Made by a program: the position numbers and the translations under genes | Shown: positions 50,831 to 60,177 of the stretch, piece by piece | How positions within the stretch are numbered: the stretch's first letter is position 1 | Layout of the letters: each line of letters starts with the position of its first letter | Source of the DNA: CAYZHM01 sp964478225 | GTDB lineage: Bacteria; Pseudomonadota; Alphaproteobacteria; Micavibrionales; Micavibrionaceae | Length of the DNA stretch: 62,838 nt | Direction: 5' to 3' | Assembly: GCA_964478225.1 (NCBI GenBank) | Contig: CAYZHM010000009.1 | Coordinates: forward strand, 1 to 62,838 | Notes under the pieces: model-generated | What the model saw: the letters and a program-made list of their open reading frames with translations, nothing else | The model's database searches: none | Told to the model about the DNA's origin: nothing

Positions 50831-51137
50831 AAATTTCCCCTTCCTGGGTGAATCATTTTTCGAATGTAGCTACTCGGTAAAGCATATCAAAAAATACCTG
50901 CAAATAAAAGAAGCATAACAACTTATACTTTTGTATATACCCCATATACAAATGTATACACCCCATATACAAAGTCAAAAAATCAAACAAATGCGGCCTG
51001 TTCCTAACTATCCACACACCTGCCATACGCAAGTATTGGGGCGGAATAATTGTGCTTTAAATTAAAAATTTGAATCGCCTAAAATAAATCGTTCCCGCTG
51101 AGTACAGTCTGATTCTTTTTTACAACGCACGGAGAAA
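50831..51137. other. Intergenic region between divergent chemoreceptors
   Basis: 307 AT-rich bases, with the tandem 21-bp repeat near the middle. No RNA gene or open frame is seen. It must hold the promoters of both receptor genes. Confidence 0.6.
50933..50974 (+). repeat. 21-bp tandem repeat, possible operator
   Basis: Two copies in tandem (50933-50953 and 50954-50974), consensus GTATAYACCCCATATACAAA plus one base. The first is itself an inverted repeat (GTATAT-ACCCC-ATATAC); the second has one mismatch. A 21-base step is two helical turns. Confidence 0.6.
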
Positions 51138-52679
51138 ATGATGCGCGCAGCCACAAACATAGTTCCCTTTATGTCATCAAAAAACGACCCCTTACTCGAC
51201 ATGATTCCCCTCAACGTGATGACATGCGATCCAAAAACATTCGTGATCGACTACGCCAACAAATCAAGTATAGATACGCTGAACGCGATCCAGCACCTCC
51301 TCCCAAAAGGCGTCAATGGTGATAACATTGTCGGCCAATGCATCGATATTTTCCACAAAGTCCCATCCAAGCAACGCGATCTGCTGGCAAAACCATCCAA
51401 CTACCCCTACAAAACCATCATCCGCCTCGGCCCCGAAATGCTGGATCTGCATGTTGAGGCCGTCATGGCCGGTAATAAAATTAAGAAAATGGTTCTAAGC
51501 TGGAGCGTTTGCACAGACCGTGAACAGCTAAAAATCATGGTCGATAACATGCCAATCAACGTCATGATGTGTGATACGGAAAACTTCACCGTCAACTACA
51601 TCAACCAAACAAGCATAAATACGCTGAGAACCGTCGAACATCTTCTGCCCGTAAAAGCCACAGAGATATTGGGAAAATCAGTCGACATCTTCCACAAAAA
51701 CCCCTCGCATCAGCGCAACATCCTCAAAGATCCGAGCAATATGCCCTACCACTCAAAAATCAATTTGGGCGATCAGGTCTTGGATTTGCACGTCTCCGCC
51801 ATCAAAGACAAATCCGGCCACTACATCGGCCCCATGCTGAGCTGGTCTGTCATCACAGCCCAAGAAACACTGTCTAAGAATGTTCTGAATATTTCAGGCA
51901 TTGTTTCTAACTCTGCCAGCGATGTCCAAAGAACAGCTCAAAGCCTGGCCGCAGCAGCTGAAGAAGCCTCCGCACAAGCCACCTCTGTCGCCGCAGCCTC
52001 TGAAGAAGCCGCAGCCAACGTGCAAACCGTTGCCGCAGCAACAGAAGAAATGACCGCATCCATCAAGGAAATCGCGGCACAAGTCAGCAAATCCAACGAA
52101 ATCGCTGCCGAAGCTGTTAAAAAAGCCGAGGAAACGAATAGAACCGTTGAAAAGCTGCACGAAGCCTCCGCGCAAATCGGCGACGTTATCGGATTGATCA
52201 ACGATATCGCCGAACAAACCAACCTCCTGGCTCTGAACGCAACAATCGAAGCGGCCAGAGCTGGAGAGGCTGGCAAGGGCTTCGCGGTTGTGGCTTCCGA
52301 AGTGAAATCATTGGCCGCCGAAACCGCCAAAGCAACGGAAGACATCCGCACGCAAATCGCTTCTATGCAAACTTCAACACAAGCGTCAGTTGAGGCCATC
52401 GGCACGATCCGTGAGATCATCTCAACCATAAGCCAGGCCAGCGCAACCATCGCTGCCGCCATCGAGGAGCAAACAGCAACCACCAGCGAAATCTCCAGAA
52501 ACGTGCAAGAAGCCTCCAAAGCCACCACAGAGGTCACAACCAACATCGCTGGCGTCCAGGCCGCAGCTCAGGAAACAGGCACGGCCTCTTCACAACTGCT
52601 TGATCTCGCAACACAACTTTCTGAGAAATCTAACGACATGAGCAAACAGGTTTCAGACTTCATGAACGGGAAAAAATAA
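51138..52679 (+). CDS. Soluble methyl-accepting chemotaxis protein, second type
   Basis: 513 residues, no membrane helix. Two tandem sensor modules (about 18-124 and 130-236) share the pattern MPINVMxCDxxxFxVxYxNxxSIxTL, LLP, and IDIFHKxPSxQR; they look like PAS-related alphaproteobacterial MCP sensor domains. The MCP signalling domain follows with the tip EQTNLLALNATIEAARAGEAGKGFAVVASEVKSLA. GGAG precedes two ATG codons (51138 and 51141). Ends MNGKK with no CheR-binding motif. A good terminator follows. Sensed signal unknown. Confidence 0.93.
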   Translation: MMRAATNIVPFMSSKNDPLLDMIPLNVMTCDPKTFVIDYANKSSIDTLNAIQHLLPKGVNGDNIVGQCIDIFHKVPSKQRDLLAKPSNYPYKTIIRLGPEMLDLHVEAVMAGNKIKKMVLSWSVCTDREQLKIMVDNMPINVMMCDTENFTVNYINQTSINTLRTVEHLLPVKATEILGKSVDIFHKNPSHQRNILKDPSNMPYHSKINLGDQVLDLHVSAIKDKSGHYIGPMLSWSVITAQETLSKNVLNISGIVSNSASDVQRTAQSLAAAAEEASAQATSVAAASEEAAANVQTVAAATEEMTASIKEIAAQVSKSNEIAAEAVKKAEETNRTVEKLHEASAQIGDVIGLINDIAEQTNLLALNATIEAARAGEAGKGFAVVASEVKSLAAETAKATEDIRTQIASMQTSTQASVEAIGTIREIISTISQASATIAAAIEEQTATTSEISRNVQEASKATTEVTTNIAGVQAAAQETGTASSQLLDLATQLSEKSNDMSKQVSDFMNGKK

Positions 52680-52710
52680 AAAATCCTCCTAAAAACCTTA
52701 AACTCAGTGA

Positions 52711-52736
52711 AAAGCCCCGTTCTGGGGCTTTTTTTT
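52711..52736 (+). terminator. Terminator of the second chemoreceptor gene
   Basis: AAAGCCCC (52711-52718), loop GTTCT, GGGGCTTT (52724-52731), then a T-run to 52736. Confidence 0.9.
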
Positions 52737-52839
52737 ACAAACCGACATTGAATAATTATTTTTTAGATTGCCTCTTCTATTTCCGCCCCAATGCCATTAA
52801 CATGGGCGCACAAACCATTCTGTTCGTTTGATAAATCTG

Positions 52840-55800
52840 ATGACAAAAGTAAAACAAAAAACTTCTGAAAACCTTCTGCCAGCCAAAGCCCCCCAAGCTC
52901 AGAAAAACCTTTTAAAATTTCTTATTCAGAACATAACCGAAGACGATAAGGGCTTTTTCACAGATACGATGCTGCGCACCATGATCGATGCGCAATGGCA
53001 GCTCACACAAAACCGCAAGCGCGGCACACCAGCCATCAGCATCCAGCGCATCGAAGCCGACAGCTCCAAACCCGCCAAAACGGTGATCGACATTGTTTGC
53101 GACGATATGGCTTTCCTCATCGATTCCGTCGGCGCAAAAATCAACAAAAACAATCTGCTCATCGACATCCTGCTCCACCCGATTGTCGGTGTCCAATATG
53201 ATGACAAAAACAAACTTGTCGCCATCAAGGACAAATCCGCCAAAGATTCAATGCGTGAATCTCACATGCATATTCAGATCAAAGAAGCCATGTCCGATGC
53301 GGAAATGGAAACGCTTAAGAAAAAGCTCTACGACACAATCACGGACGTCATCATAACCAACCGCGACTGGCGCCAAATGCTGGCCGAACTCAAACAAGCC
53401 GCCGATGACCTCAGCAAAGCCAAAACAAACGTGCCCAAAAAGGAAATGGAGCAGCACCGCGCCTTTCTGGAATACCTATATAACAACAACTTCACTTTGC
53501 TGGGCTACCGCGAATATGAATTCGCCGAGAAAGAAGGAAAACTGCAAAGCCGCACGCTCAAAGGCAAGAGTCTCGGCCTCCTGCATAACGACGTTCAACC
53601 TGCCTTTATAAACGAACACAATGAAGGCCTGCCGCATCACCTTCAAAAACTCCGCAAAGAATTGCCGGCTGTGCATATCTCCAAAACCAATCGCACCTCA
53701 ACCGTCCATCGCCGCGTGCCTATGGATGCTATCGCCATAAAGACCTACGACAAGAATGGCCGGGTCAAAGGTGAAAAATTATTCCTCGGATTATTCACAT
53801 CCGTTACCTATTCCCGCAGCGTTAGCGACGTCCCTTACTTGCGTGAAAAAGTTGAAGAAGTCATGGCCATGTCTGATTTCCTTGAGGGATCACACAACCG
53901 CAAAGCTCTGCGCCATATTCTTGAAAAATATCCTCGTGATGAACTTTTCCAAATCCCCGCCAAGGACCTATTCCAGATCTGTCTGGACATCCTGCGCCTG
54001 CAAGAACGCCAACGCATCTCGCTCTTCACCCGCGAAGATCCCTTCGGCCGTTATATTTCCTGCCTTGTCTACGTCCCTCGCGACCGCTTCGGCACCGCCT
54101 TAAGAGAACGCATCGGTGAAGTCCTTGAAGAAGAACTCAAAGGTGTCTGCACAAGCTTCACCACCACGCTCGATGACTCCGTTTTCGCCCGCGTGATGTT
54201 CATGATCACCATCAAAGGCAAAAAGCCTCCGCCTTACAACACAGACGCCATTGAAAAATATCTCCAGGACATTGGAAAAACATGGCAAGAACGTCTCGCC
54301 GAGGCCATCGCTGATGCCGACGTATCCGATATCACATCCAGCAGCATAGACCTCACCTCCAAATACAATGAGGCGTTTCCAATCGCCTACACCGCCCGTT
54401 ACAGCGCCAAACAAGCCGTCTTCGATATCCGCAAAGTTGAAAAAGCACTATCCAGCGAAAAACTCACCTTGGATCTCTACAAACCTGAAGATCTGAAGCC
54501 TGGCCATTTAAGACTCAAAGTTTACAACCCTCAAAACCCGCTCAACCTCTCTGATGTTATGCCGATCATTGAGAATATGGGCCTGCGCGCGGTCTCCGAA
54601 CTCCCCTTCGAAATCGCACCGGCAAAACAAGAAGGGTGTGTCTGGATCCACGATTTCCTCCTCACCTTCCCTCAAAACATCGATGTTAAAATCGAGCCGA
54701 TTAAAGAAAATTTCGAAGAAGCTTTCGGAAAAACATGGTACCGCGAAGTTGAGAACGATGGGTTAAACAAACTTGTCCTCCTCTCCGGCATGCCCTGGAG
54801 CGACATCGTCATCCTCCGCACATATGTCCGCTACCTTAAACAAATCAACTATCCTTTTGGTCGCCATTACATCCAAAACGCTTTAACCGCTTACCCGGAA
54901 ATTTCAAAAACTTTAGTCGCCTACTTCTACGAACTTTTTGATCCCACAAAGGCAAAAGCAAAAACCGGCACAGACTGGACACAAAAAATGGAAACCTTGC
55001 TTGAGGGCGTCGAATCCCTTGATCAAGACCGCATTCTGCGCACCTTAACCAAACTCATAGAAGCCAGCCTTCGCACCAACTTCTTCCAACGTGACAAGGA
55101 CGGCAGTCGCAAACCATGCCTGTCCATCAAATTCGACAGCAAAAAAATCCCTGACCTGCCGCCCCCGGCTCCATACCGCGAAATATTTGTATACTCTCCC
55201 CGCGTCGAAGCTATCCATTTACGCGGCGATAAAATCGCACGCGGCGGCCTGCGCTGGTCTGACCGCCACGAAGATTTCCGCACCGAAGTTCTGGGTCTAA
55301 TGAAAGCCCAGATGGTCAAAAACTCGGTCATCGTTCCTGTCGGAGCCAAGGGCGGCTTCGTTGTCAAACGCAAAACATCATCGCGCGACGAATTCCAAAA
55401 AGAAGGCATCGAATGCTACAAAATTTTCATTCGCGGTCTTCTGGACATCACAGACAATCTCGATGGCCAAAAAGTCATACCGCCTAAAAACGTTGTCCGC
55501 CGCGACGAAGATGACCCTTACTTGGTTGTCGCCGCCGACAAAGGCACAGCCACATTCTCCGATATCGCCAACGCCATTTCGATTGAATACGGCCATTGGC
55601 TCGGCGACGCTTTCGCCTCAGGCGGCTCCGCAGGATACGATCACAAGAAAATGGGCATCACAGCGAAAGGCGCATGGGAATCCGTCAAACTGCACTTCCG
55701 CCAACTCAACCACAACATTCAAGAACAAGATTTCGACGTGGTCGGGATCGGCGATATGGGAGGCGACGTATTCGGCAACGGAATGCTGTTATCCAAACAC

Positions 55801-57627
55801 ATCCGCCTGATCGGAGCTTTCAACCACGTACACATCTTCTGTGACCCCGATCCCGACACAGCCCAAAGCTTCAAAGAGCGTGAACGCCTCTTCAAAAACG
55901 TCCAAGGCTGGGACCACTACAACACCGAAAAACTCTCCAAAGGCGGCCGTATTTTCAACCGCTCGGAAAAAACCCTTAAACTCACACCTGAAATCCAAAA
56001 ACGATTTGATATCAAAGAAAACAGCGTCACCCCCGGCCAGCTTATCCGCGCCATGCTCACCGCACGCACGGACCTCCTCTGGTTCGGTGGCATTGGCACC
56101 TATATCAAAAGTTCAAAAGAAACCCATGTCCAAGTTGGCGACAAAGCAAACGACTCGCTTCGTGTCGACGGACACGAAATCCGAGCGAAAGTTATCGGCG
56201 AAGGCGCAAACCTTGCAATCACGCAGCTTGGCCGTATCGAGTATGCCCAAAATGGCGGAAAAATAAACACAGACTTCATCGATAACTCAGGCGGCGTCGA
56301 CTCCTCCGACCACGAAGTCAACATCAAGATTCTGATGACCGATGTCATGCACGGCCATAAAATGGACACGGCTTCACGTAACAAACTGCTCGAAAAAATG
56401 ACAAATGATGTCGCAGATCACGTCCTGCGCAACAACTACCAACAAGCCCTCGCCGTCAGCATGGCCGAATTCCGCTCTGCGGAAAAGCTTTCCATCCAAT
56501 CGGAATTCATCCGCGATCTCGAACGCGAAGAAGGCCTCAACCGCAAACTTGAATGCTTGCCAGATATCGAAACCATACAAGAACGCCAGAAAGCAGGCAA
56601 AGGCCTAACGAGACCAGAGCTTTGCGTCTTGCTTTCGCACGCAAAAATCAAACTGACCAAAGAATTTCTCAACACCGATCTTCCCGACGAAGAAGACATG
56701 CAAGTCTGGGTCAAACAATATTTCCCGGATGCTTTGCAAGACAAATATCAAAAGGAAATTTCCCGCCACAAACTGCGCCGCGAAATCATCGCCATGCGCA
56801 TGGCCGGTTCCATCGTCAACCGCATGGGTCCTGCCTTCGTCAAATATCAGATTAAAAAGACAGGCAAAGATTACAAAAACATCGCCAAAGCTTACACCGT
56901 CGTACGCGAAATTCTTGATCTACGTCCGCTATGGGACGACCTCGAAGCCATGGACAATAAAATTCTCGAGCAAGTCCTTCTACATTCCATGCGCGACATC
57001 GCAAAAAGCGCATCGGATGCGGTCACCTGGTTCCTCACCCGCGGTGAAAAAACATTCACCACCAACAACATCATAAACAATTTCAAACCTCACATCCTCC
57101 AGCTAAGAAAGAAAATCGATACGCTACTTGTCGGAAACCTAAAAGATAATACCCTGCAAAGGTATAAGTCCCTCGTCAATGACGGTATTCCCGAAGATGT
57201 GGCAAAAACAATATCCTATATGCCTGTCATGGCCTTCGCCCCAGACATCATCAACATCGCGCTGAAACACAAAGCCGACCTCATGGAAACCGCCCAGATA
57301 TATTTCTGGATTGGCGATGTGTTCAACCTCGACTGGTTGCGCAACAAAGCCAAATTCATGAGCTCCGAAGACCCACGCGAAATCGAAGCCATGGCCGGCA
57401 TGGTTCATGAGATCAACATGATTCAAACCGATATGACTGCGGCAATTCTCACTGATAAATCACTGACAAAGGCGAAAGGTCTCTCGAAGACAGACGCATG
57501 GGTCGCGCTCCACCAAAATCAGGTGACCAGCTTCTATACAATGTTCGAAGATCTTAAAAACACGGGCCACATCGACCTCGCCAGCATGATCCTGGCCGAG
57601 CAACAACTTCGCCGCCTCTGCAACTAA
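52840..57627 (+). CDS. gdhB: Large NAD-dependent glutamate dehydrogenase (L_180 type)
   Basis: Oxidises glutamate to 2-oxoglutarate and ammonia, feeding the TCA cycle. 1595 residues: long N-terminal regulatory domains (from VIDIVCDDMAFLIDSVGAKI through ACT-like parts), the catalytic core with KIARGGLRWSDRHEDFRTEVLGLMKAQMVKNSVIVPVGAKGGFV (about 800-845), KMGITAKGAWESVK, the NAD-binding VVGIGDMGGDVFGNGML (about 968-984) and GEGANLAITQLGRIEY, and a long C-terminal domain. The size marks the 180-kDa class of Caulobacter, Pseudomonas and Streptomyces. The ATG at 52840 is chosen over TTG upstream. Stop interlocks with ubiA. Confidence 0.96.
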   Translation: MTKVKQKTSENLLPAKAPQAQKNLLKFLIQNITEDDKGFFTDTMLRTMIDAQWQLTQNRKRGTPAISIQRIEADSSKPAKTVIDIVCDDMAFLIDSVGAKINKNNLLIDILLHPIVGVQYDDKNKLVAIKDKSAKDSMRESHMHIQIKEAMSDAEMETLKKKLYDTITDVIITNRDWRQMLAELKQAADDLSKAKTNVPKKEMEQHRAFLEYLYNNNFTLLGYREYEFAEKEGKLQSRTLKGKSLGLLHNDVQPAFINEHNEGLPHHLQKLRKELPAVHISKTNRTSTVHRRVPMDAIAIKTYDKNGRVKGEKLFLGLFTSVTYSRSVSDVPYLREKVEEVMAMSDFLEGSHNRKALRHILEKYPRDELFQIPAKDLFQICLDILRLQERQRISLFTREDPFGRYISCLVYVPRDRFGTALRERIGEVLEEELKGVCTSFTTTLDDSVFARVMFMITIKGKKPPPYNTDAIEKYLQDIGKTWQERLAEAIADADVSDITSSSIDLTSKYNEAFPIAYTARYSAKQAVFDIRKVEKALSSEKLTLDLYKPEDLKPGHLRLKVYNPQNPLNLSDVMPIIENMGLRAVSELPFEIAPAKQEGCVWIHDFLLTFPQNIDVKIEPIKENFEEAFGKTWYREVENDGLNKLVLLSGMPWSDIVILRTYVRYLKQINYPFGRHYIQNALTAYPEISKTLVAYFYELFDPTKAKAKTGTDWTQKMETLLEGVESLDQDRILRTLTKLIEASLRTNFFQRDKDGSRKPCLSIKFDSKKIPDLPPPAPYREIFVYSPRVEAIHLRGDKIARGGLRWSDRHEDFRTEVLGLMKAQMVKNSVIVPVGAKGGFVVKRKTSSRDEFQKEGIECYKIFIRGLLDITDNLDGQKVIPPKNVVRRDEDDPYLVVAADKGTATFSDIANAISIEYGHWLGDAFASGGSAGYDHKKMGITAKGAWESVKLHFRQLNHNIQEQDFDVVGIGDMGGDVFGNGMLLSKHIRLIGAFNHVHIFCDPDPDTAQSFKERERLFKNVQGWDHYNTEKLSKGGRIFNRSEKTLKLTPEIQKRFDIKENSVTPGQLIRAMLTARTDLLWFGGIGTYIKSSKETHVQVGDKANDSLRVDGHEIRAKVIGEGANLAITQLGRIEYAQNGGKINTDFIDNSGGVDSSDHEVNIKILMTDVMHGHKMDTASRNKLLEKMTNDVADHVLRNNYQQALAVSMAEFRSAEKLSIQSEFIRDLEREEGLNRKLECLPDIETIQERQKAGKGLTRPELCVLLSHAKIKLTKEFLNTDLPDEEDMQVWVKQYFPDALQDKYQKEISRHKLRREIIAMRMAGSIVNRMGPAFVKYQIKKTGKDYKNIAKAYTVVREILDLRPLWDDLEAMDNKILEQVLLHSMRDIAKSASDAVTWFLTRGEKTFTTNNIINNFKPHILQLRKKIDTLLVGNLKDNTLQRYKSLVNDGIPEDVAKTISYMPVMAFAPDIINIALKHKADLMETAQIYFWIGDVFNLDWLRNKAKFMSSEDPREIEAMAGMVHEINMIQTDMTAAILTDKSLTKAKGLSKTDAWVALHQNQVTSFYTMFEDLKNTGHIDLASMILAEQQLRRLCN

Positions 57628-58517
57628 ATCATTCCGGCAATCAAACAACCCGCCAGAACCAAAAGCCCAAGATCGCGATTGGACTTAAAAATCCGCAGGC
57701 AAAGATCCGGATTATTGTCTTCAAAAGAAAAAACCTGGCGATAAAGATGCACAAAGGCCGGAATTAAAAAAACAACGGCAAGCCATCCCGCCGCCATAAA
57801 AAACGCCGCACTCCACAACACTGACTGCAATCCGTAAAACAAAGCAATCATCGGCCGCGTATAATGCCGAAACCGTAATGCGGTTGATTTCACACCAACC
57901 AAAGCATCATCTTCCACATCCTGATGCGCATAAATCGTGTCATACCCCAACGTCCAAAACACACATCCCAAATACATCAACAAGGCCGGAAGCTCCAAAT
58001 ATCCAACAACCGCGCTCCAGCCCATCAAAACACCAAAATTAAACACCAATCCCAAAAACGCTTGCGGCCACCATGTAAAACGCTTCATCAAGGGATAAAG
58101 CACAATCATTGGCAACGAAACAACCCCCAGCATGATGGTAAAAACATTCATCTGCACCAACACCAAAAATCCAAGAAACAACAAAACACCCAAGAAAATC
58201 GCCGCCTGCCGCATAGATAATGCCCCGGACGCCAAAGGCCTTTCCACCGTCCTGCGAACTTGCTGGTCAAGCTCCCGGTCCCACATATCATTCACAACGC
58301 ATCCCGCCGCCCGCATAACAATCGCCCCCAAACCAAAGAGCAAAAATAAATGCCAGCTTTGCCAAGGCTTTTCGCTGGCGAGCGCAATCGCCCACCACCC
58401 GGGCAGCAACAACAGCCATATCCCAATCGGCCGGTCAAATCGGCCCAAATAAACGTAAGGCCGCCAACTTTGCGGCAAATTTTCAATCCAGCTGTGATTT
58501 TGAATATCGGTGCTCAT
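57624..58517 (-). CDS. ubiA: 4-hydroxybenzoate polyprenyltransferase
   Basis: Attaches the polyprenyl chain to 4-hydroxybenzoate in ubiquinone synthesis, inner membrane. 297 residues, about eight or nine helices. The two Asp-rich motifs are NDMWDRELD (about 88-96) and DTIYAHQDVEDD (about 208-219); R-x-P-x-A is RTVERPLASG. The products feed the quinone pool used by the oxidase in this window. Divergent from rsmE with 23 bases between; tail-to-tail with gdhB. Confidence 0.97.
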   Translation of the reverse strand: MSTDIQNHSWIENLPQSWRPYVYLGRFDRPIGIWLLLLPGWWAIALASEKPWQSWHLFLLFGLGAIVMRAAGCVVNDMWDRELDQQVRRTVERPLASGALSMRQAAIFLGVLLFLGFLVLVQMNVFTIMLGVVSLPMIVLYPLMKRFTWWPQAFLGLVFNFGVLMGWSAVVGYLELPALLMYLGCVFWTLGYDTIYAHQDVEDDALVGVKSTALRFRHYTRPMIALFYGLQSVLWSAAFFMAAGWLAVVFLIPAFVHLYRQVFSFEDNNPDLCLRIFKSNRDLGLLVLAGCLIAGMI

Positions 58518-58540
58518 CAGTTTTTGTTATAGAAGAAGCC

Positions 58541-59254
58541 ATGGACAATGAACACTACAAATATCAGCGCCTCTTCATAAACGCCCCCCTTCAAGGAGAG
58601 ATCGAGCTATCCGCCGCACACGCGAACTATCTCGGCAATGTGCTGCGCAAAACCCCTGGTGACAAAATCCGCCTCTTCAACGGCATCGATGGCGAATACT
58701 TCGCACGCATCACACAAATAAGCAAAAAATCAGGCACTCTCTCTATTGAAGACAAAATTCGCGATCAGCCGCAAACTCAAACCCGCGCCCATCTCCTCTT
58801 TGCCCCTTTGAAAAAAAACCGCATGGATTTCGTGATCGAAAAATGCACAGAACTTGGCATAACTGATTTTCATCCCGTGATAACCAACCGCACAGAAGTC
58901 CGCGAGATCAAGCGCGACCGGCTTGGATCACAAATAACCGAAGCTTGCGAGCAATCAGAACGCCTCACACTGCCCAAACTACATGACATAACACCTTTGG
59001 ACAAAAAAATCGTACAATGGCATGAAACCGCGCATATCCTTGGCTGCATCGAAAGAACCGAAGCGCCCCCGCTTTCAACCATAGCCCCAGCAACATCCTG
59101 CGCCTTCCTCATTGGTCCGGTCGGCGGATTCGATGAAAAGGAGCGCGAACTGCTGCTGTCCTCACCCAAAATCAAACCTGTTTCATTGGGGCAAAACGTC
59201 CTCCGCGCCGAAACGGCCTCGATGCTGTGTGCCGCATGGATATGTCTACAATAG
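58541..59254 (+). CDS. rsmE: 16S rRNA uridine-1498 methyltransferase (RsmE)
   Basis: Makes m3U1498 in 16S rRNA. 237 residues with an N-terminal PUA-like part (LSAAHANYLGNVLRKTPGDKIRLFNG) and a SPOUT methyltransferase domain: KNRMDFVIEKCTELGITDFHPV, ITEACEQSERLTLPKL, the knot with LIGPVGGFDEKERELL and LGQNVLRAETASML. Complete and of normal length. Confidence 0.97.
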   Translation: MDNEHYKYQRLFINAPLQGEIELSAAHANYLGNVLRKTPGDKIRLFNGIDGEYFARITQISKKSGTLSIEDKIRDQPQTQTRAHLLFAPLKKNRMDFVIEKCTELGITDFHPVITNRTEVREIKRDRLGSQITEACEQSERLTLPKLHDITPLDKKIVQWHETAHILGCIERTEAPPLSTIAPATSCAFLIGPVGGFDEKERELLLSSPKIKPVSLGQNVLRAETASMLCAAWICLQ

Positions 59255-59272
59255 AAAATTTGCTCTATGCTC

Positions 59273-59300
59273 TTGATTCCAAAACGCCTATATTTATAGT
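59273..59300 (+). promoter_or_regulatory. Promoter of the coxBA operon
   Basis: TTGATT (59273-59278), 16-base spacer, TATAGT (59295-59300), 41 bases ahead of the coxB ATG. Confidence 0.5.
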
Positions 59301-59340
59301 GCAAAAAAACAATTCCTCGAAAACACTCCATAGGGTGATC

Positions 59341-60174
59341 ATGAAAAAAATTCTTCTATCCCTTGCCTCGATGGTAATCCTTACCGCAATCGCAAGTGCT
59401 GCTTATGCTGCCGGCGGACCCCAGCCTTGGGAAATCAACATGCAACCGGCTGCCTCACCTTCGGCCGAGCACATCCATAACTTCCATAACATGATGCTCT
59501 ATATCATCACGGCAATCGCGCTCTTCGTTCTTGTGCTGCTGATCTACGTGGTTCTGCGCTACAACAGCCACGTTAACCCGACTCCTAAACAATTTTCTCA
59601 CAACGTCATGATTGAAGTCCTCTGGACCATCATTCCGGTTGTGATTCTGATCGTTATCGTTGTTCCATCCTTCCAGATGCTGTATTTCCTCGACCGCACA
59701 GAGGATCCTGACATGACTTTAAAAGTCACAGGCTATCAATGGTACTGGGGCTACGAATACCCCGACAACGAAGGCGTCAACTTCCTTTCCTACATGGTCC
59801 AAACCGCTGACCTCAAAGAAGGCCAAAACCGTTTGCTTTCCACCGATAATGTTGTGGTTCTGCCAACCGACACCAATATCGCCATCCAGGTCACAGCCGC
59901 CGACGTTCTTCATTCTTGGGCCGTTCCCGCATTGGGCGTAAAAATTGACGCCGTCCCCGGCCGACTCAATGAAACATGGGTACGAATCAACAAACCTGGC
60001 GTATATTACGGTCAGTGTTCAGAGCTTTGCGGCAAAGACCACTCCTTCATGCCGATCGAAATCCACGCCGTTCCCAAAGAAGAGTTCGACACCTGGGTCG
60101 TCAAAGCCAAGGAAGAATTCTCATGGAACACAACCCCGGTTGATACAAAATTCGCATATCTGGAAGGAAACTAA
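59341..60174 (+). CDS. coxB: Cytochrome c oxidase subunit II
   Basis: Takes electrons from cytochrome c through the CuA centre and passes them to heme a. 277 residues starting MKKILLSLASMVILTAIASAAYA (signal peptide), two membrane helices (about 50-72 and 95-115), the aromatic YQWYWGYEYP electron-entry loop, and the CuA site: His in DVLHSWAVP, CSELCGKDHSFMPIEIHAV (two Cys, His, Met). No C-terminal heme c domain. AGGGTG precedes the ATG; the frame opens earlier inside rsmE. coxA follows after three bases. Confidence 0.97.
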   Translation: MKKILLSLASMVILTAIASAAYAAGGPQPWEINMQPAASPSAEHIHNFHNMMLYIITAIALFVLVLLIYVVLRYNSHVNPTPKQFSHNVMIEVLWTIIPVVILIVIVVPSFQMLYFLDRTEDPDMTLKVTGYQWYWGYEYPDNEGVNFLSYMVQTADLKEGQNRLLSTDNVVVLPTDTNIAIQVTAADVLHSWAVPALGVKIDAVPGRLNETWVRINKPGVYYGQCSELCGKDHSFMPIEIHAVPKEEFDTWVVKAKEEFSWNTTPVDTKFAYLEGN

Positions 60175-60177
60175 AAA

